From: VXNE01 sp963668365 | GTDB lineage: Bacteria > Pseudomonadota > Gammaproteobacteria > Pseudomonadales > Azotimanducaceae | Direction of reading: 5' to 3' | Assembly (NCBI GenBank): GCA_963668365.1 | Contig: OY764266.1 | Span: forward strand, 1,426,001-1,490,000 | DNA: 64,000 nucleotides | Part shown: piece after piece, positions 16,540-24,799 of the stretch | Position numbering within the stretch: the stretch's first letter is position 1 | Layout: every line of letters starts with the position of its first letter | Made by a program: the position numbers and the translations under genes | Notes under the pieces: model-generated | Database searches by the model: none | What the model was told of the DNA's origin: nothing | What the model saw: only the letters and a program-made list of their open reading frames with translations

Positions 16540-17413
16540 CCGCGCGAAGTTCGCGACCGCCATAGAAACCGTCCTCGAAGAACACCTGCCCCGGAACTCG
16601 GATCTCGCGCCGCACCTCGTGGAGGCTTTGCGCTACATGGCGTTGGGCGGGGGGAAACGTCTGCGGCCAGCGATTGTCTGCGGCACCTGTGTCGCGCTCG
16701 GCGGGTCAATGGAGGCCGCGCTCGATCCGGCGGCGGCCGTCGAATACCTTCACACCTATTCCCTGATACACGACGACTTGCCGGCCATGGACGATGACGA
16801 CATGCGTCGGGGCCGTCCCTCGTGTCACGCCGCGTTCGACGAGGCGACGGCCATCCTGGCCGGCGACGCCATGCAGGCCCTTGCGTTCCAGGTGATCGCC
16901 GGCGCGGAAAACGTGCCCCCGACGACCCGGGTGCGGATGATCGAACTCCTCGCCGCGGCGGTGGGCTGGCAGGGAATGGTGGGTGGCCAGGCATTCGACA
17001 TCTCGGCGACCGGCGCGGAAATCCTGCCGATCGACCGGATAGCGCAGATGCATGCGGCCAAGACCGGCGCGCTGTTCAGGGCCTCCGTCCAACTGGGCGG
17101 CTTGACTGCCGAGCCCGACATCGACGCGACCAGGTTCCAGGCGCTCACCGCGTTCGGCGAAGACGTGGGTGCGGCGTTTCAGATCGTCGACGACATTCTC
17201 GACCTGACGCAGTCGAGCGAGACATTGGGCAAGAACGCGGGCTCCGATGCGGAGCAGGGAAAGAACACGGTGCCGGCGGCTGTGGGTCTGAACCGGACGC
17301 GGGCGATGGCGATGCAGGCGCACGAGCGCGCGCTGGGTCACCTGGAGTCGCTGGGTCTTTCGGACGGCCCGCTCGTGGAACTCGCGGACGCCGCGGTGAA
17401 CCGTATCTCGTAA
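16529..17413 (+). CDS. ispA: farnesyl diphosphate synthase
   Basis: A 294-residue short-chain prenyl synthase: GGGKRLRPAIV near 40-50, first aspartate-rich motif HDDLPAMDDDD (81-91), second motif DDILDLT, and the GKNAGSDAEQGKNT loop. It condenses IPP with DMAPP and GPP to make farnesyl diphosphate for quinones and undecaprenyl phosphate. The start at ATG 16529 has AGGTGAAG upstream and overlaps xseB by 11 nt. The dxs gene that often follows ispA is not here; the convergent pgpA gene follows instead. Confidence 0.93.
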   Translation: MTFDRAKFATAIETVLEEHLPRNSDLAPHLVEALRYMALGGGKRLRPAIVCGTCVALGGSMEAALDPAAAVEYLHTYSLIHDDLPAMDDDDMRRGRPSCHAAFDEATAILAGDAMQALAFQVIAGAENVPPTTRVRMIELLAAAVGWQGMVGGQAFDISATGAEILPIDRIAQMHAAKTGALFRASVQLGGLTAEPDIDATRFQALTAFGEDVGAAFQIVDDILDLTQSSETLGKNAGSDAEQGKNTVPAAVGLNRTRAMAMQAHERALGHLESLGLSDGPLVELADAAVNRIS

Positions 17414-17442
17414 AGGGGCTTGGGCGGGGTGAGAGCCTGGCC

Positions 17443-18030
17443 TTATGCCGCAACGGCGAATCCGGCCTGGCTTAGCAGCCACAGCACGATGTGCGCCGCG
17501 ATTGCGGCCAGGATCCCCGCGATGATGTCGTCGAGCATCACGCCAATTCCGCCCGGAACGCGGCGGTCCGCCCAGGACACCGGCCAGGGTTTGAAGATGT
17601 CGAACAGGCGAAACAGCAGGAAACCTGCCGCCACGACGAAGACGTCGGACGGAAGGCTCGCCAGGGCCAGCCAGACGCCCGCCACTTCGTCGAGAACGAT
17701 CGCCGGGTCGTCGCCGAGGCCGCGTCTTGCGCAGAGACGCTGCAGGAGCCATGTGCCGGCGACGATCAACGCCCCCGCAGCGACGAACTGAACGATGAGA
17801 GGCGCATGTGCAAACGCTATCCACCAGATCATCGCCCCGAGCAGTGATCCATAGGTGCCGGTTGGGCCGGGAAGCAGCCCGACGCCGAAACCCGTGGCCA
17901 CAAGAGTGGCGGGCTCCCGAAGATCTCTGATCGAGACGACGCTAGAAATGCTGGTATCCCTTTGCCTTGTTGATCGGGAGGACCCTGCCCCGGTCGAGGA
18001 GGGCAACGCCGTCTCCCTCGACGATCTCAC
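17443..18030 (-). CDS. pgpA: phosphatidylglycerophosphatase A
   Basis: The frame contains the PgpA features in order: ATGFGVGLLPGPTGTYGS, DEVAGVWLAL, FRLFDIFKPWPVSWAD and GGIGVMLDDIIAG, between four hydrophobic segments. It removes phosphate from phosphatidylglycerol phosphate in the inner membrane. The first possible ATG (18030) gives an 89-nt overlap with thiL and a non-conserved head of about 30 residues. No ATG, GTG or TTG lies between it and the conserved part, apart from a GTG inside ATLVATG. The real start is therefore uncertain (18030, a rare start such as ATT, or the internal GTG near 17900). The P-loop reads GPTG where most members have APG. Confidence 0.85.
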   Translation of the reverse strand: MRSSRETALPSSTGAGSSRSTRQRDTSISSVVSIRDLREPATLVATGFGVGLLPGPTGTYGSLLGAMIWWIAFAHAPLIVQFVAAGALIVAGTWLLQRLCARRGLGDDPAIVLDEVAGVWLALASLPSDVFVVAAGFLLFRLFDIFKPWPVSWADRRVPGGIGVMLDDIIAGILAAIAAHIVLWLLSQAGFAVAA

Positions 18031-18814
18031 CGATTGCGGTGACTGGCTCGTCGACGTCGGGGAGTTCGCTGGCCGTGAACAGCAGTTCGTAGTCGTCGCC
18101 GCAGGTGAGCGCGGTCTGCGGCTCGACGCCCTCGGCGACAGGCATGGCTTCCAATGTCAGCCGCGCGCCAACGCCGCTCGCGCGGCAAATGTGCGAGAGG
18201 TCCGCCAGCAGCCCGTCGGAGATATCGATGGCGGCGGATGCCTTGCGCCGCAACGCCTGACCGAGATCTATGCGCGGCTCAACGCGGTAGAAGCGGAGAT
18301 CGCGGGCGCGAAGCGCTGCGTGACCGACGCCCAGCGTGCCGGAGACGAAGACCGCGTCTCCCGCCTTTGCCCCGGAGCGCAACAGGTGTTCTCCGGCCGG
18401 CACAAGTCCATGCGCGGTGATGGAAACGGCGAGGGGTCCGCGCGCGATGTTGCCGCCGACGATGGACGTCCCGAAGCGCGTCGCATACTCGGCGATGCCC
18501 CGCGCGCAGGCTTCTATCCAGGCGATATCGGCGTGGGGGGCGGTGAGCGATACCACGCAAAAGCTCGGTTCGGCGCCCATTGCCGCCAGGTCGGAAAGAT
18601 TGACGCCCATGGCACGGCATCCCACGAGGTCCCCCGGAGCATCCGCAGGAAAATGCCGACCGGCGACGAGCGTGTCCGTTGTCACCGCGAGTTCAAATCC
18701 CGGCGGGACCGAAACGATGGCGGCGTCGTCGCCCGGACCGACCAGCACGCAGTCGGCCCGCGCTGCAGGCCCAAGTATCTGCGTGATCCGGTCGATGATC
18801 TCGAATTCGTTCAT
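17942..18814 (-). CDS. thiL: thiamine-monophosphate kinase
   Basis: A 290-residue protein with the ThiL start NEFEIIDRITQIL, the metal-binding VGPGDDAAIV motif, the DTLVAGRHF motif and LSDLAAMGAEP, which are diagnostic. It phosphorylates thiamine monophosphate to thiamine diphosphate. Its start ATG overlaps the nusB stop as ATGA, and its end overlaps the pgpA frame, giving the standard nusB-thiL-pgpA order of gammaproteobacteria. Confidence 0.95.
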   Translation of the reverse strand: MNEFEIIDRITQILGPAARADCVLVGPGDDAAIVSVPPGFELAVTTDTLVAGRHFPADAPGDLVGCRAMGVNLSDLAAMGAEPSFCVVSLTAPHADIAWIEACARGIAEYATRFGTSIVGGNIARGPLAVSITAHGLVPAGEHLLRSGAKAGDAVFVSGTLGVGHAALRARDLRFYRVEPRIDLGQALRRKASAAIDISDGLLADLSHICRASGVGARLTLEAMPVAEGVEPQTALTCGDDYELLFTASELPDVDEPVTAIGEIVEGDGVALLDRGRVLPINKAKGYQHF

Positions 18815-19233
18815 TGCACTTCCTGCGCCCGAAAATCACGCGCGACGCGGTCCAAAACGCCGTTGACGTACTTGTAGCTGTCTTCCGCGCCGAATGTCTT
18901 AGCGAGGCTGATGTACTCGTCAAGCACGACCTTGAACGGAACGTCCGGGCAGGCGCTGAGTTCGAACGTCCCGGCACGGAGAATTGCGCGCTCGACCTGG
19001 TTGAGGTCGTTGACCTTGCGGTCGAGATAGGGAGCGAAGGCGCTGTCGAGGTCTTCGGTTTCGGCGATGATGCCGTGCAGGCATCGGTCGAAGAACGCCC
19101 GGTCGGCTTTCTTCAATGTCCCGCTGTCCGCGAACTGCGAGCGAATCTCGCTGGCGTCGTGCTGGGCGATCTGCCATTGGTAGATCGCCTGAACCAGCGC
19201 GCGCCTGGCGTGCCGGCGAGGCCACGCGGCCAT
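18811..19233 (-). CDS. nusB: transcription antitermination factor NusB
   Basis: A 140-residue all-helical protein that begins RRHARRALVQAIYQWQ, a NusB hallmark, and ends KVVLDEYISLAKTFGAEDSYKYVNGVLD, also diagnostic. NusB binds boxA RNA with S10 in rRNA antitermination. It lies 109 nt downstream of ribH on the same strand and overlaps thiL by 4 nt. Confidence 0.95.
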   Translation of the reverse strand: MAAWPRRHARRALVQAIYQWQIAQHDASEIRSQFADSGTLKKADRAFFDRCLHGIIAETEDLDSAFAPYLDRKVNDLNQVERAILRAGTFELSACPDVPFKVVLDEYISLAKTFGAEDSYKYVNGVLDRVARDFRAQEVQ

Positions 19234-19342
19234 AGGCTAGCGACCCGCGCCAAGGAACGGCACGCAGTACCGATCAAGGCGCAGGATCATAGTTGGGTTT
19301 GGGCGGGCGTGAGAGACGGCGCGCCCGAAGGATTTCATGGCG

Positions 19343-19816
19343 CTAGATCCTGGCCAAGAGATCGGCCATCTCCAGCGCCGCCCGCGCGGCATCGCCGCCC
19401 TTGTCGCCAGCCGCCGGATCGGCGCGCTCGATGGCCTGTTGCATGGTATCTGTCGTCAAAACGCCGAATACCATGGGCGTGCCGGTGTCGAGCGCCGCGC
19501 GCTGCAGGCCGCTCGCGCATTCTCCGGCGACGAAATCGAAGTGCGCGGTTTCGCCCCTGACGACGACGCCGAGGGCGATCACCGCGTTCGTGTCCGGGTG
19601 ACGCTCGGCGTAGCACTTGGCCGCAAGGGGCAATTCAAAAGAGCCGGGCACGCGTATCACCGGCATGCGATCCGCGTCGACCTGGTGCTTCCGCAGGACG
19701 TTCAGGGCGCCCGCGATCATCGAATCGACCACGGATTGATTGAAGCGCGCCGCGATGATCGCGAAACTCTTGCCACTTCCGTTGAGTGGGCGTTGTTCGG
19801 GTTTTTCGTCGGCCAT
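19343..19816 (-). CDS. ribH: 6,7-dimethyl-8-ribityllumazine synthase
   Basis: A 157-residue lumazine synthase: FAIIAARFNQSVVDSM, VIRVPGSFELPLAA and VIALGVVVRGETAHFDFV are the family's substrate-binding segments, followed by GVLTTDTMQQA. It joins the ribityl pyrimidine with dihydroxybutanone phosphate in riboflavin synthesis. It sits 11 nt after ribD. In most gammaproteobacteria ribE (riboflavin synthase) and ribBA lie between ribD and ribH; both are missing here. Confidence 0.95.
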   Translation of the reverse strand: MADEKPEQRPLNGSGKSFAIIAARFNQSVVDSMIAGALNVLRKHQVDADRMPVIRVPGSFELPLAAKCYAERHPDTNAVIALGVVVRGETAHFDFVAGECASGLQRAALDTGTPMVFGVLTTDTMQQAIERADPAAGDKGGDAARAALEMADLLARI

Positions 19817-19827
19817 GCGGCAATACG

Positions 19828-20922
19828 CTACTTGCGAACGACGAGACGCAGGTCCTCGCCGATCATCTCCGATCGGGCGATTCTACCTGCAACGGCTTGG
19901 GCCATGCTCTGCAGCGGCAGTTGTGCCAACGGCCGCGCGTCGCTGCCGAGGAGCTTCGGCGCCATGTAGAGGACCCATTCGTCCCACAGGCCCTCGGCGA
20001 GAAACGCGCCGGTCAGGACCGGGCCGGCCTCGACCATGACCTCGTTGCATTGCATTGCGCCGAGATGGTCGAGCAGGAGGGAATGGTCGACCCGCTCCTG
20101 CTCCTGCCGGTGCACCTGGGCGTGCGGATGTCGTTCGGGGCCGTCCCTGCCGCAGGCGATCAGCGCCGGGCCTTCGCCCGTGAGGATCTCGGCATTCTCC
20201 GGAATGTCGCCGCGCGAACTCACGATGACGCGTAACGGTTGCCTTGTCCGGCCGCCGGCGGAGAATCGCGGGTCTCGCACCGTGAGTTTCGGATCGTCGT
20301 CCCGCACGGTCCCGGCGCCGGTTACGATGGCGCAGCTCCTGGCGCGCCAGTGCTGCACATCGGCGCGTGCCGCCTCGCCCGTGATCCAGCGGCTCTCGCC
20401 GCTCGCCATTGCCGTGCGGCCGTCGAGGGAGATGGCGGTCTTCAGACGCACCCAGGGCTGTCCGGCGCGCATTCGCTTGATCCACCCCGGATTGAGTTCG
20501 CGGGCTGCGGACATCTCTTCGATGTCCACCCGCACGCCGGCTTCACGCAGTCGCGCGAACCCCCGGCCGTTGACGCCCGGGTTCGGATCGGCCAGGGGCG
20601 CCACCACGCGCCGAATGCCGGCCTCGATCAATGCATCGGCGCACGGCGGCGTCTCGCCCCGTATCGAACAGGGTTCCAGGGAGACGTAGGCCGTGGCGCC
20701 TTCGGCGGGACGGGGCGACTCCGGCCTATGCGACCTGGCGTCCTCGAGCGCGTCCGCCTCCGCGTGCGCTTCGCCGCGCCACATGTGCCAGCCGCGTCCG
20801 AGGACGATGCCGTCGCGTACGAGCAGGCATCCGACGCGGGGGTTGGGGGAACAGGTGTAGAGGCCGCGTTCCGCCAGTTCGATCGCCGCGCGAAGGTAGA
20901 GGCGGTCCGCCGCCGAGATCAT
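19828..20922 (-). CDS. ribD: bifunctional riboflavin deaminase/reductase RibD
   Basis: A 364-residue protein with the deaminase domain first and the reductase domain after it. The deaminase has the zinc site H-A-E (GEAHAEADAL) and PC...PPC (EPCSIRGETPPC), with SPNPRVGCLLV at the start. The reductase begins near WVRLKTAISLDGRTA and has GAGTVRDDDPKLTVR. It makes the ribitylamino-pyrimidine phosphate for riboflavin. The usual SH(H/C)GRTPPC string reads SIRGETPPC, so the non-ligand histidine is replaced by Ile. It overlaps nrdR by 4 nt. Confidence 0.93.
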   Translation of the reverse strand: MISAADRLYLRAAIELAERGLYTCSPNPRVGCLLVRDGIVLGRGWHMWRGEAHAEADALEDARSHRPESPRPAEGATAYVSLEPCSIRGETPPCADALIEAGIRRVVAPLADPNPGVNGRGFARLREAGVRVDIEEMSAARELNPGWIKRMRAGQPWVRLKTAISLDGRTAMASGESRWITGEAARADVQHWRARSCAIVTGAGTVRDDDPKLTVRDPRFSAGGRTRQPLRVIVSSRGDIPENAEILTGEGPALIACGRDGPERHPHAQVHRQEQERVDHSLLLDHLGAMQCNEVMVEAGPVLTGAFLAEGLWDEWVLYMAPKLLGSDARPLAQLPLQSMAQAVAGRIARSEMIGEDLRLVVRK

Positions 20923-21380
20923 CCGTCGCGTACCGTACTCAGATCCCGCACTACCTCGGAGAAGTCCTGCACGTCCTGGAAGTCCCGGTACACCGAGGCG
21001 AAGCGGACGTAAGCGACGCCGTCCATGTTTCGGAGCTCGGCCATGACCGCCTCGCCGACGACGCGGGAGGGCAATTCGCGCTCGCCGGTGGTGCGCAGCT
21101 TGTGCTTGATGCGGTTGACGGCGTTTTCCACGTCTTCGGTGTCCACGGGCCGTTTCTCAAGGGCGCGCAGGATGCCGCTTCGCAGCTTGTCTTCGTTGAA
21201 CGGTTCGCGTCCGCCGTCGCTCTTCTTGATGCGCGGCATGACGAGTTCGGCCGTCTCGTAAGTGGTATAGCGCTCCGCGCAGGTGAGGCACTGTCGGCGA
21301 CGGCGCACCTGGTTGCCTTCCGCGACCAGCCGGGAGTCGATGACCTTGGTGTCGTCGGCACCACAGAAGGGGCAGTGCAC
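20919..21380 (-). CDS. nrdR: transcriptional repressor NrdR
   Basis: A 153-residue protein with the N-terminal zinc ribbon MHCPFCG...CLTCAERYTTYE and the C-terminal ATP-cone (VEDVENAVNRI-like helix, VRFASVYRDFQD), the standard NrdR layout. It represses ribonucleotide reductase genes when dATP is bound. It follows glyA by 3 nt and overlaps ribD by 4 nt. Confidence 0.95.
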   Translation of the reverse strand: MHCPFCGADDTKVIDSRLVAEGNQVRRRRQCLTCAERYTTYETAELVMPRIKKSDGGREPFNEDKLRSGILRALEKRPVDTEDVENAVNRIKHKLRTTGERELPSRVVGEAVMAELRNMDGVAYVRFASVYRDFQDVQDFSEVVRDLSTVRDG

Positions 21381-21383
21381 GGT

Positions 21384-22646
21384 TCAGCCGTTGGCCGCGT
21401 ATACGGGAAAGGCGCGACACAGGTCGAGGACCTTCATCCGCACCGACGCGATCATGTTGTCGTTGCCGATGTCGTCCAGGATGTCGCACATCCAGGTCGT
21501 GAGCGTTCGGAATTCGCCCTCGCCGAATCCGCGCCGGGTGGCGGCGGGAGAACCGATCCGCAAGCCCGACGTGACGAACGGCGACCTGGGATCGTTGGGG
21601 ACGGCGTTCTTGTTGACGGTAATGTTGGCGCGCCCGAGCGCAGCGTCGGCGGCCTTGCCGGTCATTTTCTTGTCGATCAGGTCGACGAGGAACAGGTGAT
21701 TGTCGGTGCCGCCGGACACCACGCGATAGCCCCGGTCGATGAAGCCGTTGGCCATGGTCCTCGCATTCGCCACCACGCGCTCCTGGTATTGCTTGAATTC
21801 CGCCGTTGCCGCCTCCTTGAAGCACACGGCCTTGGCGGCGATCACGTGCATCAGCGGGCCGCCCTGGGAGCCGGGGAACAGCGCGGAGTTGAGCTTTTTC
21901 TCAAGCGGCGGGTTGGCGTGGGCGAGAATGATGCCGCCGCGCGGGCCGGCCAGGGTCTTGTGGGTGGTGGAGGTCGTGACGTCGGCGATGGGAACGGGAT
22001 TCGGATACAGCCCGGCGGCGACCAGTCCCGCGACATGCGCCATGTCGACGACCAGGTAGGCGTCCACGCTGTGGGCGATCTCTCGAAATCGCTCCCAGTC
22101 CATTTTCCGGCTATAGGCGGAGAATCCGGCCATAAGAAGCTTCGGCCGGTGCTCGTCGGCGAGGGCCTGCACGACGTCGTAGTCGACCTGGCCGGTATCG
22201 GCGTCCACGCCGTACTGGACCGTGCGATAGAGCTTGCCGGAGAAGTTCACCGGCGACCCGTGCGTCAGGTGGCCGCCGTCGGCCAGGCTCATGCCGAGGA
22301 CGCAATCGCCAGCTTCGAGCAGCGCGAGGTATACCGCCGCGTTCGCCTGGGAACCGGAGTGCGGCTGGACGTTGGCGTAATCCGCGCCGAAAAGCGCCTT
22401 CACGCGGTCGATGGCGAGTTGCTCGACGATGTCGACGTTCTCGCATCCACCGTAGTAGCGCCGCGCCGGATAGCCCTCGGCGTACTTGTTCGTCAGCGCG
22501 CTGCCTTGCGCCGCGAGCACGCGCGGGCTCGCGTAATTCTCCGACGCGATGAGTTCGATATGCTCTTCCTGGCGCCGATTTTCCTGTTCGATCGCGAGCC
22601 AAACCTCGTCGTCGAAGCCCCGAATCGACAATCCTTCCGCGAACAT
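21384..22646 (-). CDS. glyA: serine hydroxymethyltransferase
   Basis: A 420-residue PLP enzyme of normal length. The start region IELIASENYASPRVL, the NKYAEGYPARRYYGG motif, the PLP lysine in TTSTTHKTLAGPRGG and the late STAREFD-like region all fit GlyA. It interconverts serine and glycine and supplies methylene-THF. The start at 22646 (MFAEGL) has GGCTCAAGG upstream; earlier starts at 22730 and 22688 add a non-conserved head. It leads the glyA-nrdR-ribD-ribH-nusB-thiL-pgpA cluster. Confidence 0.95.
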   Translation of the reverse strand: MFAEGLSIRGFDDEVWLAIEQENRRQEEHIELIASENYASPRVLAAQGSALTNKYAEGYPARRYYGGCENVDIVEQLAIDRVKALFGADYANVQPHSGSQANAAVYLALLEAGDCVLGMSLADGGHLTHGSPVNFSGKLYRTVQYGVDADTGQVDYDVVQALADEHRPKLLMAGFSAYSRKMDWERFREIAHSVDAYLVVDMAHVAGLVAAGLYPNPVPIADVTTSTTHKTLAGPRGGIILAHANPPLEKKLNSALFPGSQGGPLMHVIAAKAVCFKEAATAEFKQYQERVVANARTMANGFIDRGYRVVSGGTDNHLFLVDLIDKKMTGKAADAALGRANITVNKNAVPNDPRSPFVTSGLRIGSPAATRRGFGEGEFRTLTTWMCDILDDIGNDNMIASVRMKVLDLCRAFPVYAANG

Positions 22647-22828
22647 CCTTGAGCCTTCCGTCCCTGTGGTTTGCTGACCGCGGCACATTGTAACGCCCGG
22701 CGGGTGCCGCGAGGCGTGAACCTCGCTCATCCGGGGACTGCTGCGGCTTCAAGGAGGCATCGCGGAACGCCCAAAGGGTGTGCGCTCGACGTTAGAATGC
22801 CCGTTCGTGGAAACCGTAAAGACGGCCG

Positions 22829-23071
22829 ATGAATTGGCACGATCACATACATAGCTCACCGTCTGTTCTGTCGGGAAAACCCGTGGTACGGGGCACGAGG
22901 TTGTCGGTGGACTTCCTGCTCAGGTTGCTGGCCGCGGGATGGACGGAGGACCAGGTGCTGCAAAATTATCCACAAGTGTCGGGCGAGGCCCTGCGGGCGC
23001 TGTTCGCTTTTGCGGCCGAGTGCGCGAAAGAGGAGACCGTCCATCGATTCACCGACCGTGCGGCGTCGTGA
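22829..23071 (+). CDS. DUF433 antitoxin-like DNA-binding protein
   Basis: An 80-residue DUF433 protein: HSSPSVLSGKPVVRGTRLSV followed by LLAAGWTEDQVLQNYP and a C-terminal helix. The GKPVVRGTR string is the family's hallmark. These winged-helix-like proteins act as antitoxin or autorepressor partners of DUF5615 PIN-like proteins. Its stop overlaps the GTG start of the toxin (GTGA), as in a two-gene operon. Confidence 0.9.
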   Translation: MNWHDHIHSSPSVLSGKPVVRGTRLSVDFLLRLLAAGWTEDQVLQNYPQVSGEALRALFAFAAECAKEETVHRFTDRAAS

Positions 23072-23436
23072 GACTGCTTGCGAACGAGAACATTCCATTG
23101 GCTACCGTAGAGGCTCTGCGGGAAGCGGGCGAGGATGTTCTGTCCGTTACGGAGGACTCGCCCGGAGCATCGGATGAGGTCGTCATACGGTGGGCAAGGC
23201 GGGAAGGAAGAATCGTCGTCACTTTCGATCGGGACTATGGCGAGCTTGTATTCCATCACCGGCTGCCGCCGACGGCAGGCGTGCTATATATGCGTTTCGA
23301 GCCGGAAAGTCCGATCGAACCCGCAGTCGTCATCGCGCGGCTGAAGGAAGATGGTGTTGAGCTCGAAGGTCATTTCACCGTGGTCAACCGTGACGGCATA
23401 CGACAAAGACCCATACGAACAGGAGACAAGACGTGA
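23068..23436 (+). CDS. DUF5615 PIN-like toxin
   Basis: A 122-residue protein with the Mut7-C/PIN-like fold start RLLANENIPLATVEALREAG. The strand IVVTFDRDYGEL carries the acidic residues of the presumed metal-dependent RNase site, and a second acidic region (SDEVVIRWARREGRIV) precedes it. DUF433/DUF5615 pairs are widespread type II toxin-antitoxin-like modules. It starts at GTG 23068, overlapping the antitoxin by 4 nt, and its stop overlaps the next gene (GTGA), so all three genes are coupled. Confidence 0.88.
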   Translation: MRLLANENIPLATVEALREAGEDVLSVTEDSPGASDEVVIRWARREGRIVVTFDRDYGELVFHHRLPPTAGVLYMRFEPESPIEPAVVIARLKEDGVELEGHFTVVNRDGIRQRPIRTGDKT

Positions 23437-24227
23437 TCGTCGAGCAGATCTGGACGGGCAATGCCCTGCGCAATTTCAATTACCTGATCGCCTGTCCGGA
23501 GAGCGGCGAGGCGCTCGCCGTGGATCCGCTCGACTTCGAGAAGTGCCTGTCGCGCGCGAAGGATCGCGGTTGGGACATCACCCAGATCCTCAATACCCAC
23601 GAACACGGCGACCACACGGGCGGCAACGGGCCGGTCATAGAGGCTACGGGTGCCGCGCTGCTCGCCCACAGGAACGCCGGACCGCGGATCGATGGCATCG
23701 ATGTCGGTTTGAGCGCCGGTGACGTCGTCACCGTCGGCAAGACCGTCGAACTGCTCGCGCTAGACACCCCCGGACATACGATGAGCCACATCTGCCTGTT
23801 GTCGAAGACGGACGCACCCGCGCTATTCTGCGGCGATACGCTGTTCAACGCGGGTGCCGGCAACTGCCACGGCGGCGGTCACCCGGAGGAACTCTACCAG
23901 ACCTTCTCGGACCAGCTCGACGAACTGCCGGACGACACCCTCATATATCCCGGGCACGACTACATCACCAACAACCTTGCGTTCACGCTGGACCGCGAAC
24001 CCGACAACGATGCGGCGGCGAAGCTGTTGCGCGAGCTCGAAGGGACGCACGATCCGGACGACCCCATGGTCACGACCATCGCCCAGGAACGCGAGATCAA
24101 CACATTCTTTCGCCTTGCCAGCGCGACCGTGGTGAAGCGGCTCAGGGAAACGTTCCCCGACCTGTCCGAGAAACCCTCGCCGAGAGAGGTGTTCCTGGGG
24201 CTGCGCGAACTGCGAAATAGCTGGTAG
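23433..24227 (+). CDS. gloB: hydroxyacylglutathione hydrolase-like metallo-beta-lactamase
   Basis: A 264-residue protein with the binuclear metal motif THEHGDHTGG (about 55-64), the later PGHT and CGDTLF ligands, and a C-terminal helical domain of glyoxalase II type (about 225-264, RETFPDLSE...LRELRNSW). It hydrolyses S-lactoylglutathione or a related thioester. The start GTG overlaps the toxin stop, an odd partner for a toxin-antitoxin pair; this may be chance read-through of a mobile cassette placed directly upstream. Confidence 0.85.
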   Translation: MIVEQIWTGNALRNFNYLIACPESGEALAVDPLDFEKCLSRAKDRGWDITQILNTHEHGDHTGGNGPVIEATGAALLAHRNAGPRIDGIDVGLSAGDVVTVGKTVELLALDTPGHTMSHICLLSKTDAPALFCGDTLFNAGAGNCHGGGHPEELYQTFSDQLDELPDDTLIYPGHDYITNNLAFTLDREPDNDAAAKLLRELEGTHDPDDPMVTTIAQEREINTFFRLASATVVKRLRETFPDLSEKPSPREVFLGLRELRNSW

Positions 24228-24244
24228 GCGAGCAGGGAGAATAC

Positions 24245-24597
24245 TGGGTCGAAAGCGCGCGCTGTACGCGGAATTGGGGGTGCGCGAGTACTGGCTGTTC
24301 GACCCGAGGGACGAGTATTTCGATCCCGTGCTGCAGGGCCTCGGCTTGAGGGGGCGCGCCTACCGTCCGTTGCCGGCGCGCGAACGATTCGAAGCGAGGT
24401 TCTCGGTCTGGACCTGCGTGTCGAGAACCAGGCGTTGCGCTTTCGCGACCCCGGGAGCGGGCAGGAGCTCCAGACCCTCGCCGACGCGACGACGGCCATG
24501 AGGCGGGCGGCCTCGGCGCTTGCCGAGGAGCAAGCCGCCCGCCGGGTCGCCGAGGCCCGCATCGCCGAACTGGAAGCGCGTCTGCGCGAACCGTAGC
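24245..24597 (+). pseudogene. remnant of a Uma2-family (DUF820) endonuclease
   Basis: The frame reads KRALYAELGVREYWLFDPRDEY and YFDPVLQGL, the C-terminal core of Uma2 nucleases. It then shifts frame near 24384-24394 into GLDLRVENQALRFRDPGSGQ and an E-A-R-rich tail that ends with TAG. The N-terminal part, with the catalytic residues, is missing, and a frameshift splits what remains. Such genes are common accessory nucleases of unknown role. The pseudogene lies directly after gloB and 130 bp before the sigma54 promoter. Confidence 0.7.
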
Positions 24598-24635
24598 AAT
24601 TCCGGCAGCACACAAGGGGCACGCATGCACCAACA

Positions 24636-24652
24636 TGCACCAAGACAGTGCA
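24636..24652 (+). promoter_or_regulatory. putative NtrC binding site
   Basis: TGCACCAAGACAGTGCA is a dyad of the NtrC consensus form TGCAC-N7-GTGCA. It lies about 77 bp upstream of the -24 element, a normal enhancer distance. A second half-site copy (TGCACCAA) starts at 24626, one helical turn away. Confidence 0.6.
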
Positions 24653-24678
24653 TTGGGGCTCGGCGTATCACATGGTGC

Positions 24679-24694
24679 TGCACCAAAAGGTGCC
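24679..24694 (+). promoter_or_regulatory. second NtrC-like dyad
   Basis: TGCACCAAAAGGTGCC has the same half-sites as an NtrC site, but its spacer is one base shorter than the consensus (GCAC-N6-GTGC). Adjacent to it, GGTGCTGCACC forms another dyad. Both lie between the better site at 24636 and the sigma54 promoter. Confidence 0.4.
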
Positions 24695-24727
24695 GATTCC
24701 GGTGGCGTACGGTGCCATCGCCGTCGA

Positions 24728-24744
24728 TGGCACGATGATTGCTT
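24728..24744 (+). promoter_or_regulatory. sigma54 (RpoN) promoter of the guanidine operon
   Basis: TGGCACGATGATTGCTT matches the -24/-12 consensus TGGCAC-N5-TTGC, with GG (24729-24730) and GC (24741-24742) exactly 10 bp apart. Transcription would start near 24754, about 45 bp before the riboswitch. Confidence 0.75.
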
Positions 24745-24799
24745 TGCAAGAGGCGTGAGACAGGACAGTCCGCGCGATGAGCGGGGCTGGGTTCACATA

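Noticed and set aside
19234..19342. A GGGCG/CGCCC hairpin between ribH and nusB considered as a terminator
   Set aside because: The stem is imperfect and lacks a T-run in either direction.
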